A stretch of 64,000 nt of DNA from Pseudomonas sp. FP2335. GTDB lineage: Bacteria > Pseudomonadota > Gammaproteobacteria > Pseudomonadales > Pseudomonadaceae. Below, one piece after another: positions 47,108-56,194 of this stretch. Each line of letters opens with the position of its first letter. Position 1 is the first letter of the stretch. The position numbers and the translations under genes are program-made. Below the pieces are notes generated by a model. It did no database searches. It was not told the DNA's origin and saw only the letters and a list, made by a program, of their open reading frames with translations. The stretch is taken from NCBI RefSeq assembly GCF_030687535.1, contig NZ_CP117437.1:2563501-2627500 (forward strand), read 5' to 3'.

Positions 47108-48049
47108 TCAAGCAACGGATTTGACGGTTAACTCTTCACGGGTGGGCAAACCCTCCATGTCACCGCGACTCTGTACGGCCCGGCTGCCGATCCAGTTGCC
47201 GCGCTGCACCGCCTCGGGGAAGCTGAGGTTTTCCAGCAGGGCGCTGATCATGCCGACGGCAAAACCATCGCCGGCGCCGACGGTGTCGACCACTTTTTCC
47301 ACGGGTACGGCGGCGACAAAGCCCTGGTCCAGGTGGGTGCGGTAGTAGGCGCCGTCCGCACCGAGCTTGATCGCCACGGCTTCGGCACCCCGGTCGAGGT
47401 AGAACGCGGCGATGTCGGCCGGGTCGTCGAAACCGCTGAGCAGGCGGCCTTCGCCCAGGCCCGGCAAGACCCAGTCGGCCAGGCCGGCGAGGGCATTGAT
47501 TTCACGGATCATCGTCTGCTGGTTGGGCCACAGCGACGGGCGCAGGTTGGGGTCGAACGACACGCTGCGCCCGGCTTTGCGCATCTGTGTCATCAACTCG
47601 ACGGACAACTCGCGGGTGGCCTCGGACAACGCCGGCGGAATTCCCGTGGCGTGCAGATGGCGGGCGTTGAGCAAGCCAGGGCTCATCGCCGCGAGCGACA
47701 GGTGACTGGCCGCCGAGCCTTTGCGGAAATACTCCACCTGGGGATCGGCACCGGCTTCTTCGCGGGACTTGAACTGAAAGCCGGTCGGATGCAGGGGATC
47801 GACGGCCACGTGCCGGCAATCCAGCCCTTCGTGTTTCAACGTATCGACCACAAAGCGGCCAAGGCAATCGTTGCCCACCCGACTCAGCCACGCCACCTTG
47901 AAACCCAGGCGCGACAGACCGATGGCGACGTTGCTGTCGGCCCCGGCGATGCGTTTATGAAACTGCGCCACTTGGGCCAGGTCGCCGGTCTGCTCGGCGA
48001 CAAACATCGCCATGGTTTCGCCAAAAGACAGAATATCGATCTCAGACAT
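47108..48049 (-). CDS. kguK: 2-ketogluconate kinase (PfkB family)
   Basis: A 313-residue ribokinase-type sugar kinase with the early Gly-rich pattern SFGETMAMFV, the substrate motif GADSNVAIGLSRLG and the PfkB ATP/anion-hole signature DTVGAGDGFAVGM. It phosphorylates 2-ketogluconate. GGAG precedes ATG 48049; it overlaps kguE by eight bases. Confidence 0.94.
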   Translation of the reverse strand: MSEIDILSFGETMAMFVAEQTGDLAQVAQFHKRIAGADSNVAIGLSRLGFKVAWLSRVGNDCLGRFVVDTLKHEGLDCRHVAVDPLHPTGFQFKSREEAGADPQVEYFRKGSAASHLSLAAMSPGLLNARHLHATGIPPALSEATRELSVELMTQMRKAGRSVSFDPNLRPSLWPNQQTMIREINALAGLADWVLPGLGEGRLLSGFDDPADIAAFYLDRGAEAVAIKLGADGAYYRTHLDQGFVAAVPVEKVVDTVGAGDGFAVGMISALLENLSFPEAVQRGNWIGSRAVQSRGDMEGLPTREELTVKSVA

Positions 48050-48824
48050 GGGCGTTCTCCACGCGAGGTTGGCCCAGCAGGGCGAGGGTGGCGACCTGGT
48101 GTGCGGTAACCGCGATCAGGTCGTCGCCTTGCAGCGGGAATTCCACTGCCCGGGCAATTCCTTGGGTCATGTGCTTGAGCAGTTGTTCCCACAGTTGCAG
48201 GTCGGTGGCGCCGGGTGGCAGGGCCACGAGTTTGCCGTCCGGGCGGCGCGCCACCGCTTTGCAGTGCAGGTAATCCACATGTCGCCCGAGCAGGCGCGCG
48301 GCAGTCAGGGCAGATTGGTCCTGCCACTGCCAGTTGCCGATATCGAAGGTCATCTTGACCGGCAGGCCGAGGCGTTCGACTTCGGTGAAAAAGCGTTGCA
48401 TCGGCTCGATACGCCCGCCGTGCAGGGTCTGGTCGTTTTCCACCAGCAACTGCACCGGGTGGCGGCTGAGCAGGGCGTGCAGGCTTTCGAGGTCGTTGGT
48501 GTCGGTGAAGTAGCCGAGGGAGACTTTCAGCCAGCGCGCACCGAAGGCCTGGGCACGGTCGAGGGTGGCGGCGAGTTCGGCGTTGGGCTGGGCGCGGCCG
48601 GCGACCCACAGCTCCAGCGGCGATGAAAACACCGATTGCAAATCGTGTTGCGCCGCGGCTTGAGCCAACTCGGCGGGGTGTTCGTGCGTCAGTAATTCCT
48701 CACGCCATTCGATGCGTTGCGCACCGGCAGAGGCGAGCAATTCGACGAAACTCAATTGGCCTTGCTCACGGACCCGGTCGGCGCCGTAGCTGGAGAGGCT
48801 GATGGAAACGGGGTATTTATGCAT
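48042..48824 (-). CDS. kguE: KguE, sugar phosphate isomerase/epimerase-like protein
   Basis: A 260-residue TIM-barrel (xylose-isomerase-like AP endonuclease fold) protein: EWREELLTHE, LLVENDQTLHGG and MTFDIGNWQWQD hold the metal-binding Glu/Asp/His residues. It is the first gene of the kgu operon; its exact step is not firmly established. The PtxS operator is only 14 bases upstream of its ATG, with AGAGGT between. Confidence 0.9.
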   Translation of the reverse strand: MHKYPVSISLSSYGADRVREQGQLSFVELLASAGAQRIEWREELLTHEHPAELAQAAAQHDLQSVFSSPLELWVAGRAQPNAELAATLDRAQAFGARWLKVSLGYFTDTNDLESLHALLSRHPVQLLVENDQTLHGGRIEPMQRFFTEVERLGLPVKMTFDIGNWQWQDQSALTAARLLGRHVDYLHCKAVARRPDGKLVALPPGATDLQLWEQLLKHMTQGIARAVEFPLQGDDLIAVTAHQVATLALLGQPRVENAHV

Positions 48825-48837
48825 TGTTGTTTACCTC

Positions 48838-48851
48838 TGAAACCGGTTTCA
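48838..48851. promoter_or_regulatory. PtxS operator of the kgu operon
   Basis: A perfect 14-bp palindrome TGAAACCGGTTTCA, the published PtxS recognition sequence. It lies between the kguE ribosome binding site and the region where its promoter must be, so bound PtxS would block transcription directly. The ligand that releases PtxS is 2-ketogluconate. Confidence 0.95.
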
Positions 48852-48874
48852 TTTTTATTCACAAAACAAACTGC

Positions 48875-48896
48875 AGGAGCCGGCAAGCCGGCTCCT
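48875..48896. repeat. REP-like hairpin at the ptxS stop
   Basis: Perfect 10-bp arms AGGAGCCGGC and GCCGGCTCCT with two bases between. On the minus strand it begins GTAGGAGCCGGC, typical of a Pseudomonas REP, and the TAG is the ptxS stop codon. It may also act as its terminator. Confidence 0.8.
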
Positions 48897-49908
48897 ACGA
48901 GGGGCGGGTCGAGCCTCGAATGATGAGTTGGGGCAGGAAACCCAGGGTGCGCGTGGGATCGGTATCGCCGCGCAGGCGCTTGAGCAAGCAGTCGAATGCG
49001 CTGGCGCCGATGGCCTCGGTGGGTTGGGCGAGGGCAGTGATGCCGTTGCCGACCAAGGGATACCAGTCCAGGTCATCCAGGGCGATCAGGCCGACGTCGC
49101 CGAACAGGTCACAACCTAGTTGCTTGAGCGCACGGGTGCAGGCCAGCGCGGCAACACCGTTGGCACAAAACAGCGCTTTGGGGCCGGGCTTGGCGAGGAA
49201 GGTTTGCAGGTTGGCGTGCAGTTTTTCGTCCAGTTCCAGCACCGCGCCGTTCAAGTCGGGACGGGCCGCGATCTCGGCCTTGAAGCTTTCCAGTCGCTCC
49301 AGCCGCGAGCTGGTGCCGTCGGTGGCTTCACTCACCAGCAACAGATCGCGGTAACCCTGTTGTTGCAGGTGCTCAATGGCCATGCGCACCGCCGCCGGGT
49401 TGTCCAACCCGACCAGGTCGCTGTGCAACGGCGCGACCTTGCGGTCTACCAGCACCAGGGGCATTTCCCGTTGCAGTTCCAGCAATTGGTCAAGGTGATG
49501 GCCGAGGGTGTTCACGATCAGCCCTTCGATGTTGTACGAACGCAGCGCGGCCAGGTGTTGGCGCTCCTGCTCGTCATCGCGGTCGGTGTTGCACACCACC
49601 AGGCTGTAGCCGTGCTGGCGGCAGGCGGTTTCGACGCCATGCATCACGGCAATGGAATAGGGGTTGCGGATGTCGGCGACGAGCATGCCGATCAGGCGTG
49701 TGCGCCCACGTTTGAGGCCACGGGCCATCTGGTTGGGGCGGTAGCCGAGTTGCTCGATGGCTTGTTCGATACGCAACGCGATAGCGTCGGAGAGCAGGGC
49801 GCGGTCGTCGCCGATGAAGCGCGAGACACTGGCTTTGGAAACGCCGGCGTGTTGGGCCACATCTAGCATGGTCACGCGGCTGCGCTGAGCGGCGGAAAAT
49901 GAAGTCAC
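48895..49908 (-). CDS. ptxS: PtxS, LacI-family repressor of 2-ketogluconate use
   Basis: A 337-residue LacI/GalR regulator: helix-turn-helix at about 13-70 (VTMLDVAQHAGVSKASVSRF, hinge YRPNQMARGLKRGR) and a periplasmic-binding-protein-like effector domain. Adjacent kgu genes and two exact PtxS palindromes, one in front of this gene, identify it. It represses kguEKTD and itself until 2-ketogluconate binds. Its stop codon lies in a REP hairpin. Confidence 0.95.
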   Translation of the reverse strand: MTSFSAAQRSRVTMLDVAQHAGVSKASVSRFIGDDRALLSDAIALRIEQAIEQLGYRPNQMARGLKRGRTRLIGMLVADIRNPYSIAVMHGVETACRQHGYSLVVCNTDRDDEQERQHLAALRSYNIEGLIVNTLGHHLDQLLELQREMPLVLVDRKVAPLHSDLVGLDNPAAVRMAIEHLQQQGYRDLLLVSEATDGTSSRLERLESFKAEIAARPDLNGAVLELDEKLHANLQTFLAKPGPKALFCANGVAALACTRALKQLGCDLFGDVGLIALDDLDWYPLVGNGITALAQPTEAIGASAFDCLLKRLRGDTDPTRTLGFLPQLIIRGSTRPS

Positions 49909-49942
49909 GGTTGCGCCTTTCTTATTCGATTTGGGATACGAC

Positions 49943-49956
49943 TGAAACCGGTTTCA
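49943..49956. promoter_or_regulatory. PtxS operator of ptxS
   Basis: A second perfect TGAAACCGGTTTCA, 35 bases upstream of the ptxS start, giving autorepression. Confidence 0.94.
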
Positions 49957-50156
49957 GAAAACACCAGTCCGCAGGCATCGTCAAGCAAATATTCGCCCAG
50001 CCCGCCAATGAAGTGGCGGGTGAAAACGACGAACGGAGTGTGAACCTGTTAGTTCTGACAGTAGTTGCAGACAGGTGAATGGAGTTCAATCGACCTCGTA
50101 AAACGTTTATTCGAATCGCCTGAGAGTCAGGCGTGTTTGTATTCTGGGAGGCCTTT

Positions 50157-51404
50157 ATGAACACTGTAGGTTCTGGGCAGTCAAGTGCGAGTGGACCCTC
50201 GGGGCCGGCTGGGCCGCTCATTCTGGACGCAGCGGATTTCGTCGACGCGGAGTCGGATGGCTTGATACCCGCCCGATTTTACTTCGCGGACCTTGAGGTC
50301 GATCTTCCAACACCCTGGGCGTTTTTACCGACTCCGGGCCGCGACCAGTATGTGGTGTTCGAGTGGGCTGTGCGAGGTGCCCGACCTACTGATGCACCGC
50401 CTATTTTGTTGCCAAATCCGCTGACCCCTGCGGATTTTCCTCTGCGTGTGCAAATACCGCAGGCTTTTTTGTTGAGCAGCGCAATTGTTGATGTTCGGTA
50501 TCGCGTGCATAACCGTACGCCGGACGGCCCGAGTTTTGATATTTCCAGCATCGTAACCATCCGAATCGATCGTGATGCACCAGGTAGCGGAGCGTTGCTA
50601 CCTCCGGCCATTTATCCTAGAGACCCGATTACCACCTCCTATCTGGACGCCAATCCCCTGGTGCCCATGGAAATTCCAGATGGGTATCTGGACCGTGAGG
50701 TGGGCGACGTAGTGCTACTTTATTTTTCTGATATGAATCTGCTGCCAACCGGTGCTCCGACGCTTGTCTCCCCCCCGCTTAGCAGTGCCACTGGCCGGAT
50801 ATTCGTTGATGTGCCCCGCGAGGTTTTCCGCAGTTTTCCAGGGGCTTTGTTCCTCTTCTGTTTCTATCGTCTGATGGACCGCGCGGGCAATGTCAATCCG
50901 TTGTTCTCGCAGGTGGCCCGAGTAAGGCTAGAGACGGATCTTCCTGCGCCAATCTACACGCGGCCCAGTTTCCCTCAATCTGAGTCGCATCCAAATCGAT
51001 ATATGACCTGCAGTACTACGCCTGCGATTTGGTTTTATGTCGAAGTGTTCATTCCACCTGATCCAAACCTGCAGGATGGGGACCTGGTTACGTTGCGGTT
51101 CCAGGGTTATGGCCAATACCCTGATGTCAACCCGGACCCTTCTGTCGTTGAGACCTTGACGCATTTTTGGGACGGTGTTGCGGATGCCTTGGGGTACAAC
51201 TTCAGGATTACAGACGTCGAGCGGGTGATCCGACCCTTGAAGAAAAATGCGGGCGGCGAGGCAAGCTATACGGTGTCCAGATTGGGCGTGCCGATGGGTC
51301 GTTCTGCTTCCCGGTTCGTGCAGTTCGATCGGGTTGTGCCGACCTCGCCAATACCACCAGATCCTATCTACTGCTGGCTTGGCGGTAATGGTCCTGAACC
51401 CTAG
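50157..51404 (+). CDS. Ig-like modular hypothetical protein, three modules (paralogue 1)
   Basis: A 415-residue protein starting MNTVGSGQSSASGPSGPAGP, without a signal peptide. I see three beta-rich modules: about 25-150, 150-270 (ending FYRLMDRAGNVNPLFSQVAR, an Ig-like repeat hallmark) and 270-415 (containing WFYVEVFIPPDPNLQDGD). The next gene has related modules in the same order plus extra ones, so the two are tandem paralogues. GGGAGG lies five bases before ATG 50157. Not identified; a surface or secreted structural role is possible but unsupported by any export signal. Confidence 0.72.
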   Translation: MNTVGSGQSSASGPSGPAGPLILDAADFVDAESDGLIPARFYFADLEVDLPTPWAFLPTPGRDQYVVFEWAVRGARPTDAPPILLPNPLTPADFPLRVQIPQAFLLSSAIVDVRYRVHNRTPDGPSFDISSIVTIRIDRDAPGSGALLPPAIYPRDPITTSYLDANPLVPMEIPDGYLDREVGDVVLLYFSDMNLLPTGAPTLVSPPLSSATGRIFVDVPREVFRSFPGALFLFCFYRLMDRAGNVNPLFSQVARVRLETDLPAPIYTRPSFPQSESHPNRYMTCSTTPAIWFYVEVFIPPDPNLQDGDLVTLRFQGYGQYPDVNPDPSVVETLTHFWDGVADALGYNFRITDVERVIRPLKKNAGGEASYTVSRLGVPMGRSASRFVQFDRVVPTSPIPPDPIYCWLGGNGPEP

Positions 51405-51415
51405 GCTCTGCTGTT

Positions 51416-51456
51416 CTCCCCCTTGAGCGCTTAAGCACTGGGCGCTCGAGGGGGGA
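51416..51456 (+). terminator. hairpin after paralogue 1
   Basis: Arms CTCCCCCTTGAGCGC and GCGCTCGAGGGGGGAG pair nearly perfectly over 15 bases with an 11-base loop. The T run begins only several bases later, so it is a probable but not classical terminator. It makes the two paralogues separately controlled, or only partly coupled. Confidence 0.6.
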
Positions 51457-51625
51457 GTGTGTAACGAATTTTTCACCAGCGTTGTTTGGCCGAAAGTCAG
51501 TCGGACGGAAGGGGCGTGCCCGGGTTTTGGTCTGCCGGTTGTAATGCTCTGGCGGGGCGCGGACCTGTTCTGACGGCTTAGGCGGAGATATGCGGTATCT
51601 ACATCAACAGCAAGGAGAGTTTGAA

Positions 51626-53620
51626 ATGAGCAGCAATCCGAATACCTCTGCACCTGCGCCGCTCGTCATCAATGCACCCACGATCGCCGAAGCACTGGAT
51701 GATGCCACTGGTCTTATTCCGGCGATCGTTGCGCCGGTCGGGATAACCGTGGAACTGAGCACTGGGGGGATCTCACGGCCAACCGATTGGATGAGCATCG
51801 AAATTCGCGATGTCACGGCGACGCCGCCCACCTGGAGCACGCTGGTGGCGCCCTTCCAGATCAACACCAATCCAGTTCCAGCCATCATCAACCGGTTTGT
51901 TGCTGCGCCAGTGCCTGAATTTCGACACGGCTTTTATGAACTCAAAAACACTCAGTACCGTAACGCGGCGGGGGGGATCCCTGGACCTGCCTTTGACGAA
52001 TCCAACCCCGGCGCATTCGGAGTCGATACCATTGCGCCGTATGCCGTAGCGACCTCGCGCGAACAACCGACAGTCCCGACGTTCAACAATGTGGCGCCGG
52101 GGGAGGTTATCGATAATGCGTTTCTGATCCGTGAAGGCGGTGTGGAAATTGGTATCCCTGCGAATACCTTTGGTCCGCAGCCAGGACGCTATGAAGCGGG
52201 AGATATGATTAACGTTTATTTCAGCCCGGTCATGGACCCCCGACCAGAGTATTTAGTAAGCGGTCCCGGCGTGCCGATGTTGCCAACCGGCGGCACCTTC
52301 TTCCTGTCAGCCGCGCAAATAGTGTTAAGCGGTTTGTACTATATTTTCTACACCATCACGGATCGGGCGGGGAATGTCAGTCGTCCATCTTTTGTTGATT
52401 TTCGGACCGTTTCCTTGTTGGCCGACCCCGTGCCGTTGGCGCCTGTACTTCCGCTTGCGCCTGACGATATTGGCGGTGCGGATGATTTGCTCGATATTCC
52501 AGATTTTCTGGCAGGCATTGAGCTGCATATTGAGGAGTACCTGAATTTTGCCACCGGGCTGGACCAGTTCGAATGGCAATGGCAGGCGCAACCCTTTGGC
52601 CCGCAATCCCCTCCGCTCGTTGACTTTGACGTAATCTTCGACAACATGAATGATGCGATCCGGGCCGCCTACACTGCGGCCCTGGGGCCGCAGACGGTGA
52701 GCGTGCGTTATCGGATCGAACGCAATGGCCTGTTTTTTCCATCTCCAGATAAACAAGTGCGCCTCGATTTGTCAGTAGAGGGGCCAGTGTTGCCGATTAC
52801 GCTTCCGCCAGGCAGCGAAAATCCGGGGCTTGAGCTGGCTCGGGTGTTTGGCGCGGTCACGGCCACCGAGCTGAATACTTTGCGGATTGCCGACGCTGAT
52901 CAGCCTGTAACCATCAGGATTGAGCTCTGGAATATTCCCGCTCTGCCTCATCCATTGAATGACATTTATCTGTTATGGGGTGTCACCAAAGAACGCGTGG
53001 GTCCTTTCAATATCGGAGCAACTGCCCCCGGCACCGACTTTGAATTCACCATTCCATGGGATGTAGTCGCCCGACACGGCAACGGCCCGCAACCTGTCAG
53101 CTACGTTGTTACCGGCCCCGGTACCACCAATGAGAACCCATCGGGTGTCACCACAGTCAACGTGATTGACGCCGTAACGGTGGTATTGCCGCCTGCACAG
53201 TTCTTGCGCCTTGATGGTCTGGGCGAATGGTCTTGTGCGTCGTTGCTGACCCGTATGCCCGGTTCGCCACCGGTTCTCTATGGGGAGTTGTTCATTCCAG
53301 GGGACCCGAGGCTGGTGGCAGGCAATACCGTGGATGTCACGATCACGATCACTAACGATTTCCCAGGGTTGCCAGCAGGGCCATTCATGCTTTCGATTAC
53401 GACGCCACCATTGACTCCCGCACAGGTGACCAGTGGTTTTAACGTTGAAGTGACGTACCGACCCTTCCTGGCACAGGTGCCGTTCGGGCCTTGTGAGGTG
53501 ACTTACTCCACGATCACATCGACGGGAGCAACCGGTCACGGTGAATTGGCCGATGTGTACACCGGCTTCTCCAACCCTGACTCTTTCTGCGATCGGGAGC
53601 CCTTTGTACCCACACCTTGA
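51626..53620 (+). CDS. Ig-like modular hypothetical protein, five modules (paralogue 2)
   Basis: A 664-residue protein starting MSSNPNTSAPAPLVINAPTI, without a signal peptide. It has about five beta-rich modules. Module 2 ends LYYIFYTITDRAGNVSRPSF, matching the same place in paralogue 1, and the last module has VLYGELFIPGDPRLVAGNTV, matching its C-terminal module. AAGGAG precedes ATG 51626. Modular growth by duplication is clear; function is not. No enzyme motif, no membrane segment and no RTX repeats were seen. Confidence 0.72.
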   Translation: MSSNPNTSAPAPLVINAPTIAEALDDATGLIPAIVAPVGITVELSTGGISRPTDWMSIEIRDVTATPPTWSTLVAPFQINTNPVPAIINRFVAAPVPEFRHGFYELKNTQYRNAAGGIPGPAFDESNPGAFGVDTIAPYAVATSREQPTVPTFNNVAPGEVIDNAFLIREGGVEIGIPANTFGPQPGRYEAGDMINVYFSPVMDPRPEYLVSGPGVPMLPTGGTFFLSAAQIVLSGLYYIFYTITDRAGNVSRPSFVDFRTVSLLADPVPLAPVLPLAPDDIGGADDLLDIPDFLAGIELHIEEYLNFATGLDQFEWQWQAQPFGPQSPPLVDFDVIFDNMNDAIRAAYTAALGPQTVSVRYRIERNGLFFPSPDKQVRLDLSVEGPVLPITLPPGSENPGLELARVFGAVTATELNTLRIADADQPVTIRIELWNIPALPHPLNDIYLLWGVTKERVGPFNIGATAPGTDFEFTIPWDVVARHGNGPQPVSYVVTGPGTTNENPSGVTTVNVIDAVTVVLPPAQFLRLDGLGEWSCASLLTRMPGSPPVLYGELFIPGDPRLVAGNTVDVTITITNDFPGLPAGPFMLSITTPPLTPAQVTSGFNVEVTYRPFLAQVPFGPCEVTYSTITSTGATGHGELADVYTGFSNPDSFCDREPFVPTP

Positions 53621-53639
53621 AATGCGTTGAAAACTGATA

Positions 53640-53672
53640 GCACAAAAGGGAAGCCCGGCTTCCCTTTTGTGC
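53640..53672 (+). terminator. long perfect hairpin after paralogue 2
   Basis: Arms of 16 bases (GCACAAAAGGGAAGCC and its exact complement) meet at a single central base. It lies 20 bases after the stop, is symmetrical (so it can work on both strands) and contains its own T-rich stretch in the 3' arm. Confidence 0.8.
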
Positions 53673-53865
53673 ATCTTTCCGTTGCTGTTTCAGGCTCTTT
53701 GCTCGTTTCGCTATCGCTCAATTGATATGTAGCGCTGACTGTTCAGATTAATCCTACATCAAAGGGTACGTTCACTACGTAATCTCTGCGCCGCACAGGT
53801 AAGGCTCCATTCCTAGGGAACGAGTCATACCGTTTTAGAGGCTCTATCCCAGAGAGTGAACCACC

Positions 53866-56130
53866 ATGTCTACGTTAGTTAATTTTGAACTCAAGCCACT
53901 GAACAAGATGATGAAACTTCCTGCGGTTGCTTTTTTAATGTTTGCCGCCTCTCAAACAACTGTTGAAGCCGGTCAATTGGTCGGTGAGTCAAAAGTTATT
54001 GATTCCAGTGAATTGAAGAATGATTGGCAATTGGATAAGAAATCCGATCTGACGCTTAACGGCGCACGGGCCGGTAATATCCTGGTCAACGATTCAGAAC
54101 TTACTGTCAATGCGGGCAGCCAGGTCGATGACATTCGTGCAACCCAAGGCTCCACCGTCAGGATCAATGACGCTACGGTTGAATCCAACCACTCGACGTT
54201 TGGCGCCGTTCGCCTGGATGACAGTTCTGCTCTTATTCAAGGCAGCACCATCACCAGTAACACAACTGTTGGCCTGCAAGCTTTCCAGAATTTCAACTCG
54301 GAAAAAGGCGGTGTTGCTGAGGTCTATAACAGTACCATCCGTGGTCTTCTTGGCGGCGCCATGGCGTATGGGAACAGTGAATTGCACTTCAAGCAGAACA
54401 CGTTGGTGGAAGGTACGGGCGCCGACAGCTACGGCGTATTGCTTGACGGCGCGACGGCCACGGCCAGCCAAAGTACCATCGTGGGTGGCAAGAATGGCGT
54501 GGTATTCAGCAATGATTTCGGTAAAGGTGATATCGGCAAACTGGCGCTGGACAACTCCCATGTCGAAGGTCGTACGGGTTCTGCCCTTGTCGTCAATGGT
54601 TATCCTGGCGAGGCTATGAACGTTGAGATCGACGTGCGCAACGGCTCGACCCTGACCGGTGGCAACGGTACGTTGCTGGAAGTCAACGGTGGTGCAACGG
54701 CCAGCATGAACGTCGATCACAGTCGCTTGAACGGCAACGTGATTGTCGAGAATGGCAGCACTGCGCACTTGAACCTGCAGAACAATGCGGGTCTCACTGG
54801 CCAACTGAAGAATGTCACCAGCCTGAACGTTGGCGACGCGTCGTTCTGGGAGTTGACCGGCGACAGCCAGGTCGGCGCCTTGAGCCTGGCGGGTGGTACG
54901 GTGAAATTTGGCGACACCAACGCCTTCTATCAATTGGACCTGGACAGCCTGGAAGGCAATGGCACCTTTGTCATGGGCACTGATTTTGCCCGTGGCGTTA
55001 CGGATTTCCTGAACATCGAAGGCGAGGCCAAGGGCAACCACAGCCTGTTGCTCGCAGCCAGCGGTGCAGAACCGGTGAAGCCTGAAGAGATCCGCGTGGT
55101 ACACACCGGAGGTGGTGACGCCAACTTCTCCCTGGTGGGCGACGTGGTCGACGTAGGTGCTTATTCCTACGGGCTGAAGAAGGAAGGCACCGATTGGTTC
55201 CTTGACCCAAATAATCGTGTGATCAGCCCTGGTACTCGCTCGGTGCTGGCGCTGTTCAACACCGCACCGACCGTGTGGTATGGCGAGGCCACTTCACTGC
55301 GTACGCGTATGGGTGAATTGCGATTTGAGCCAGGTCAGGCGGGTGTTTGGATTCGTGGTTATGGCAATAAATACAAAGTGGCCGAGAGCACGGGCGTGGG
55401 CTACGACCAAACCCAGCAGGGCTTTACTCTGGGTGCCGACACGCCGCTGGCCGATAGCCAGTGGTTGGTAGGTGTGATGGCTGGCCACAGTTCGTCCGAC
55501 CTGAACCTCAAACGCGGCACTTCCGGTAACGTGAAGAGCTACTACCTGGGGGCATATGCCACCTGGCTGGATGATGAAAGCGGCCTGTATTTCGACGCAG
55601 TTGCCAAGGTCAACCGCTTCCACAACGAGTCCAAGGTCGGTTTGAGCGACGGCACCTCGTCCAAGGGCAAGTACAACAACACCGGTGGTGGTTTGTCGGC
55701 CGAGTTCGGTCGCAACATCAAGCTGGATGATGGCTTCTTTGTCGAGCCGTATGCCCAAGTGTCGACCGTGGTGATCCAGGGCGCCAACTACAACTTGGAT
55801 AATGGCCTCAAAGCCGAGGGCGAGCGTACTCGCTCAATCATGGCCAAGGCCGGTGCAACGGTTGGGCGTGATATTCAACTCGACAGTGGCAGCGTGGTCC
55901 AGCCTTACTTGCGCGCGGCGATGGTGCACGAGTTTGCCAACAACAATAAGGTGTCGGTGAACAATAATGTGTTCAACAACGACCTGTCAGGTTCGCGTGC
56001 TGAGTTCGGTGCGGGTGTTGCGGTGAAGCTGTCGAAGAACCTGCAACTGCATGCCGATCTTGAACACAGCAGCGGCGGCAAGGTCGAGCAGCCTTGGGGT
56101 GCCAACGTAGGCGTACGTTATATGTGGTAA
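53866..56130 (+). CDS. autotransporter outer-membrane barrel protein (pertactin-like passenger)
   Basis: A 754-residue type Va autotransporter. An extended signal region (first charged part, then MMKLPAVAFLMFAASQTTVEA) is followed by a passenger of right-handed beta-helix type (repeated short strands such as GSTLTGGNGTLLEVNGGATA) to about residue 460, and a C-terminal beta-barrel from about 490 (GQAGVWIRGYGNKYKVAEST) ending VGVRYMW. No serine-protease or lipase motif is seen, so the passenger probably acts as an adhesin. The gene ends with a strong terminator. Confidence 0.9.
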   Translation: MSTLVNFELKPLNKMMKLPAVAFLMFAASQTTVEAGQLVGESKVIDSSELKNDWQLDKKSDLTLNGARAGNILVNDSELTVNAGSQVDDIRATQGSTVRINDATVESNHSTFGAVRLDDSSALIQGSTITSNTTVGLQAFQNFNSEKGGVAEVYNSTIRGLLGGAMAYGNSELHFKQNTLVEGTGADSYGVLLDGATATASQSTIVGGKNGVVFSNDFGKGDIGKLALDNSHVEGRTGSALVVNGYPGEAMNVEIDVRNGSTLTGGNGTLLEVNGGATASMNVDHSRLNGNVIVENGSTAHLNLQNNAGLTGQLKNVTSLNVGDASFWELTGDSQVGALSLAGGTVKFGDTNAFYQLDLDSLEGNGTFVMGTDFARGVTDFLNIEGEAKGNHSLLLAASGAEPVKPEEIRVVHTGGGDANFSLVGDVVDVGAYSYGLKKEGTDWFLDPNNRVISPGTRSVLALFNTAPTVWYGEATSLRTRMGELRFEPGQAGVWIRGYGNKYKVAESTGVGYDQTQQGFTLGADTPLADSQWLVGVMAGHSSSDLNLKRGTSGNVKSYYLGAYATWLDDESGLYFDAVAKVNRFHNESKVGLSDGTSSKGKYNNTGGGLSAEFGRNIKLDDGFFVEPYAQVSTVVIQGANYNLDNGLKAEGERTRSIMAKAGATVGRDIQLDSGSVVQPYLRAAMVHEFANNNKVSVNNNVFNNDLSGSRAEFGAGVAVKLSKNLQLHADLEHSSGGKVEQPWGANVGVRYMW

Positions 56131-56148
56131 GCGCCGGTCAATGAAAAA

Positions 56149-56179
56149 CGCCCGTATCGCAAGATACGGGCGTTTTTTT
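56149..56179. terminator. bidirectional terminator after the autotransporter
   Basis: A 10-bp perfect stem CGCCCGTATC/GATACGGGCG with a four-base loop is followed by T7 and preceded by A-rich sequence. It serves the autotransporter gene and the convergent 153-residue gene. Confidence 0.93.
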
Positions 56180-56194
56180 GTGCCCGCAGAAGGG

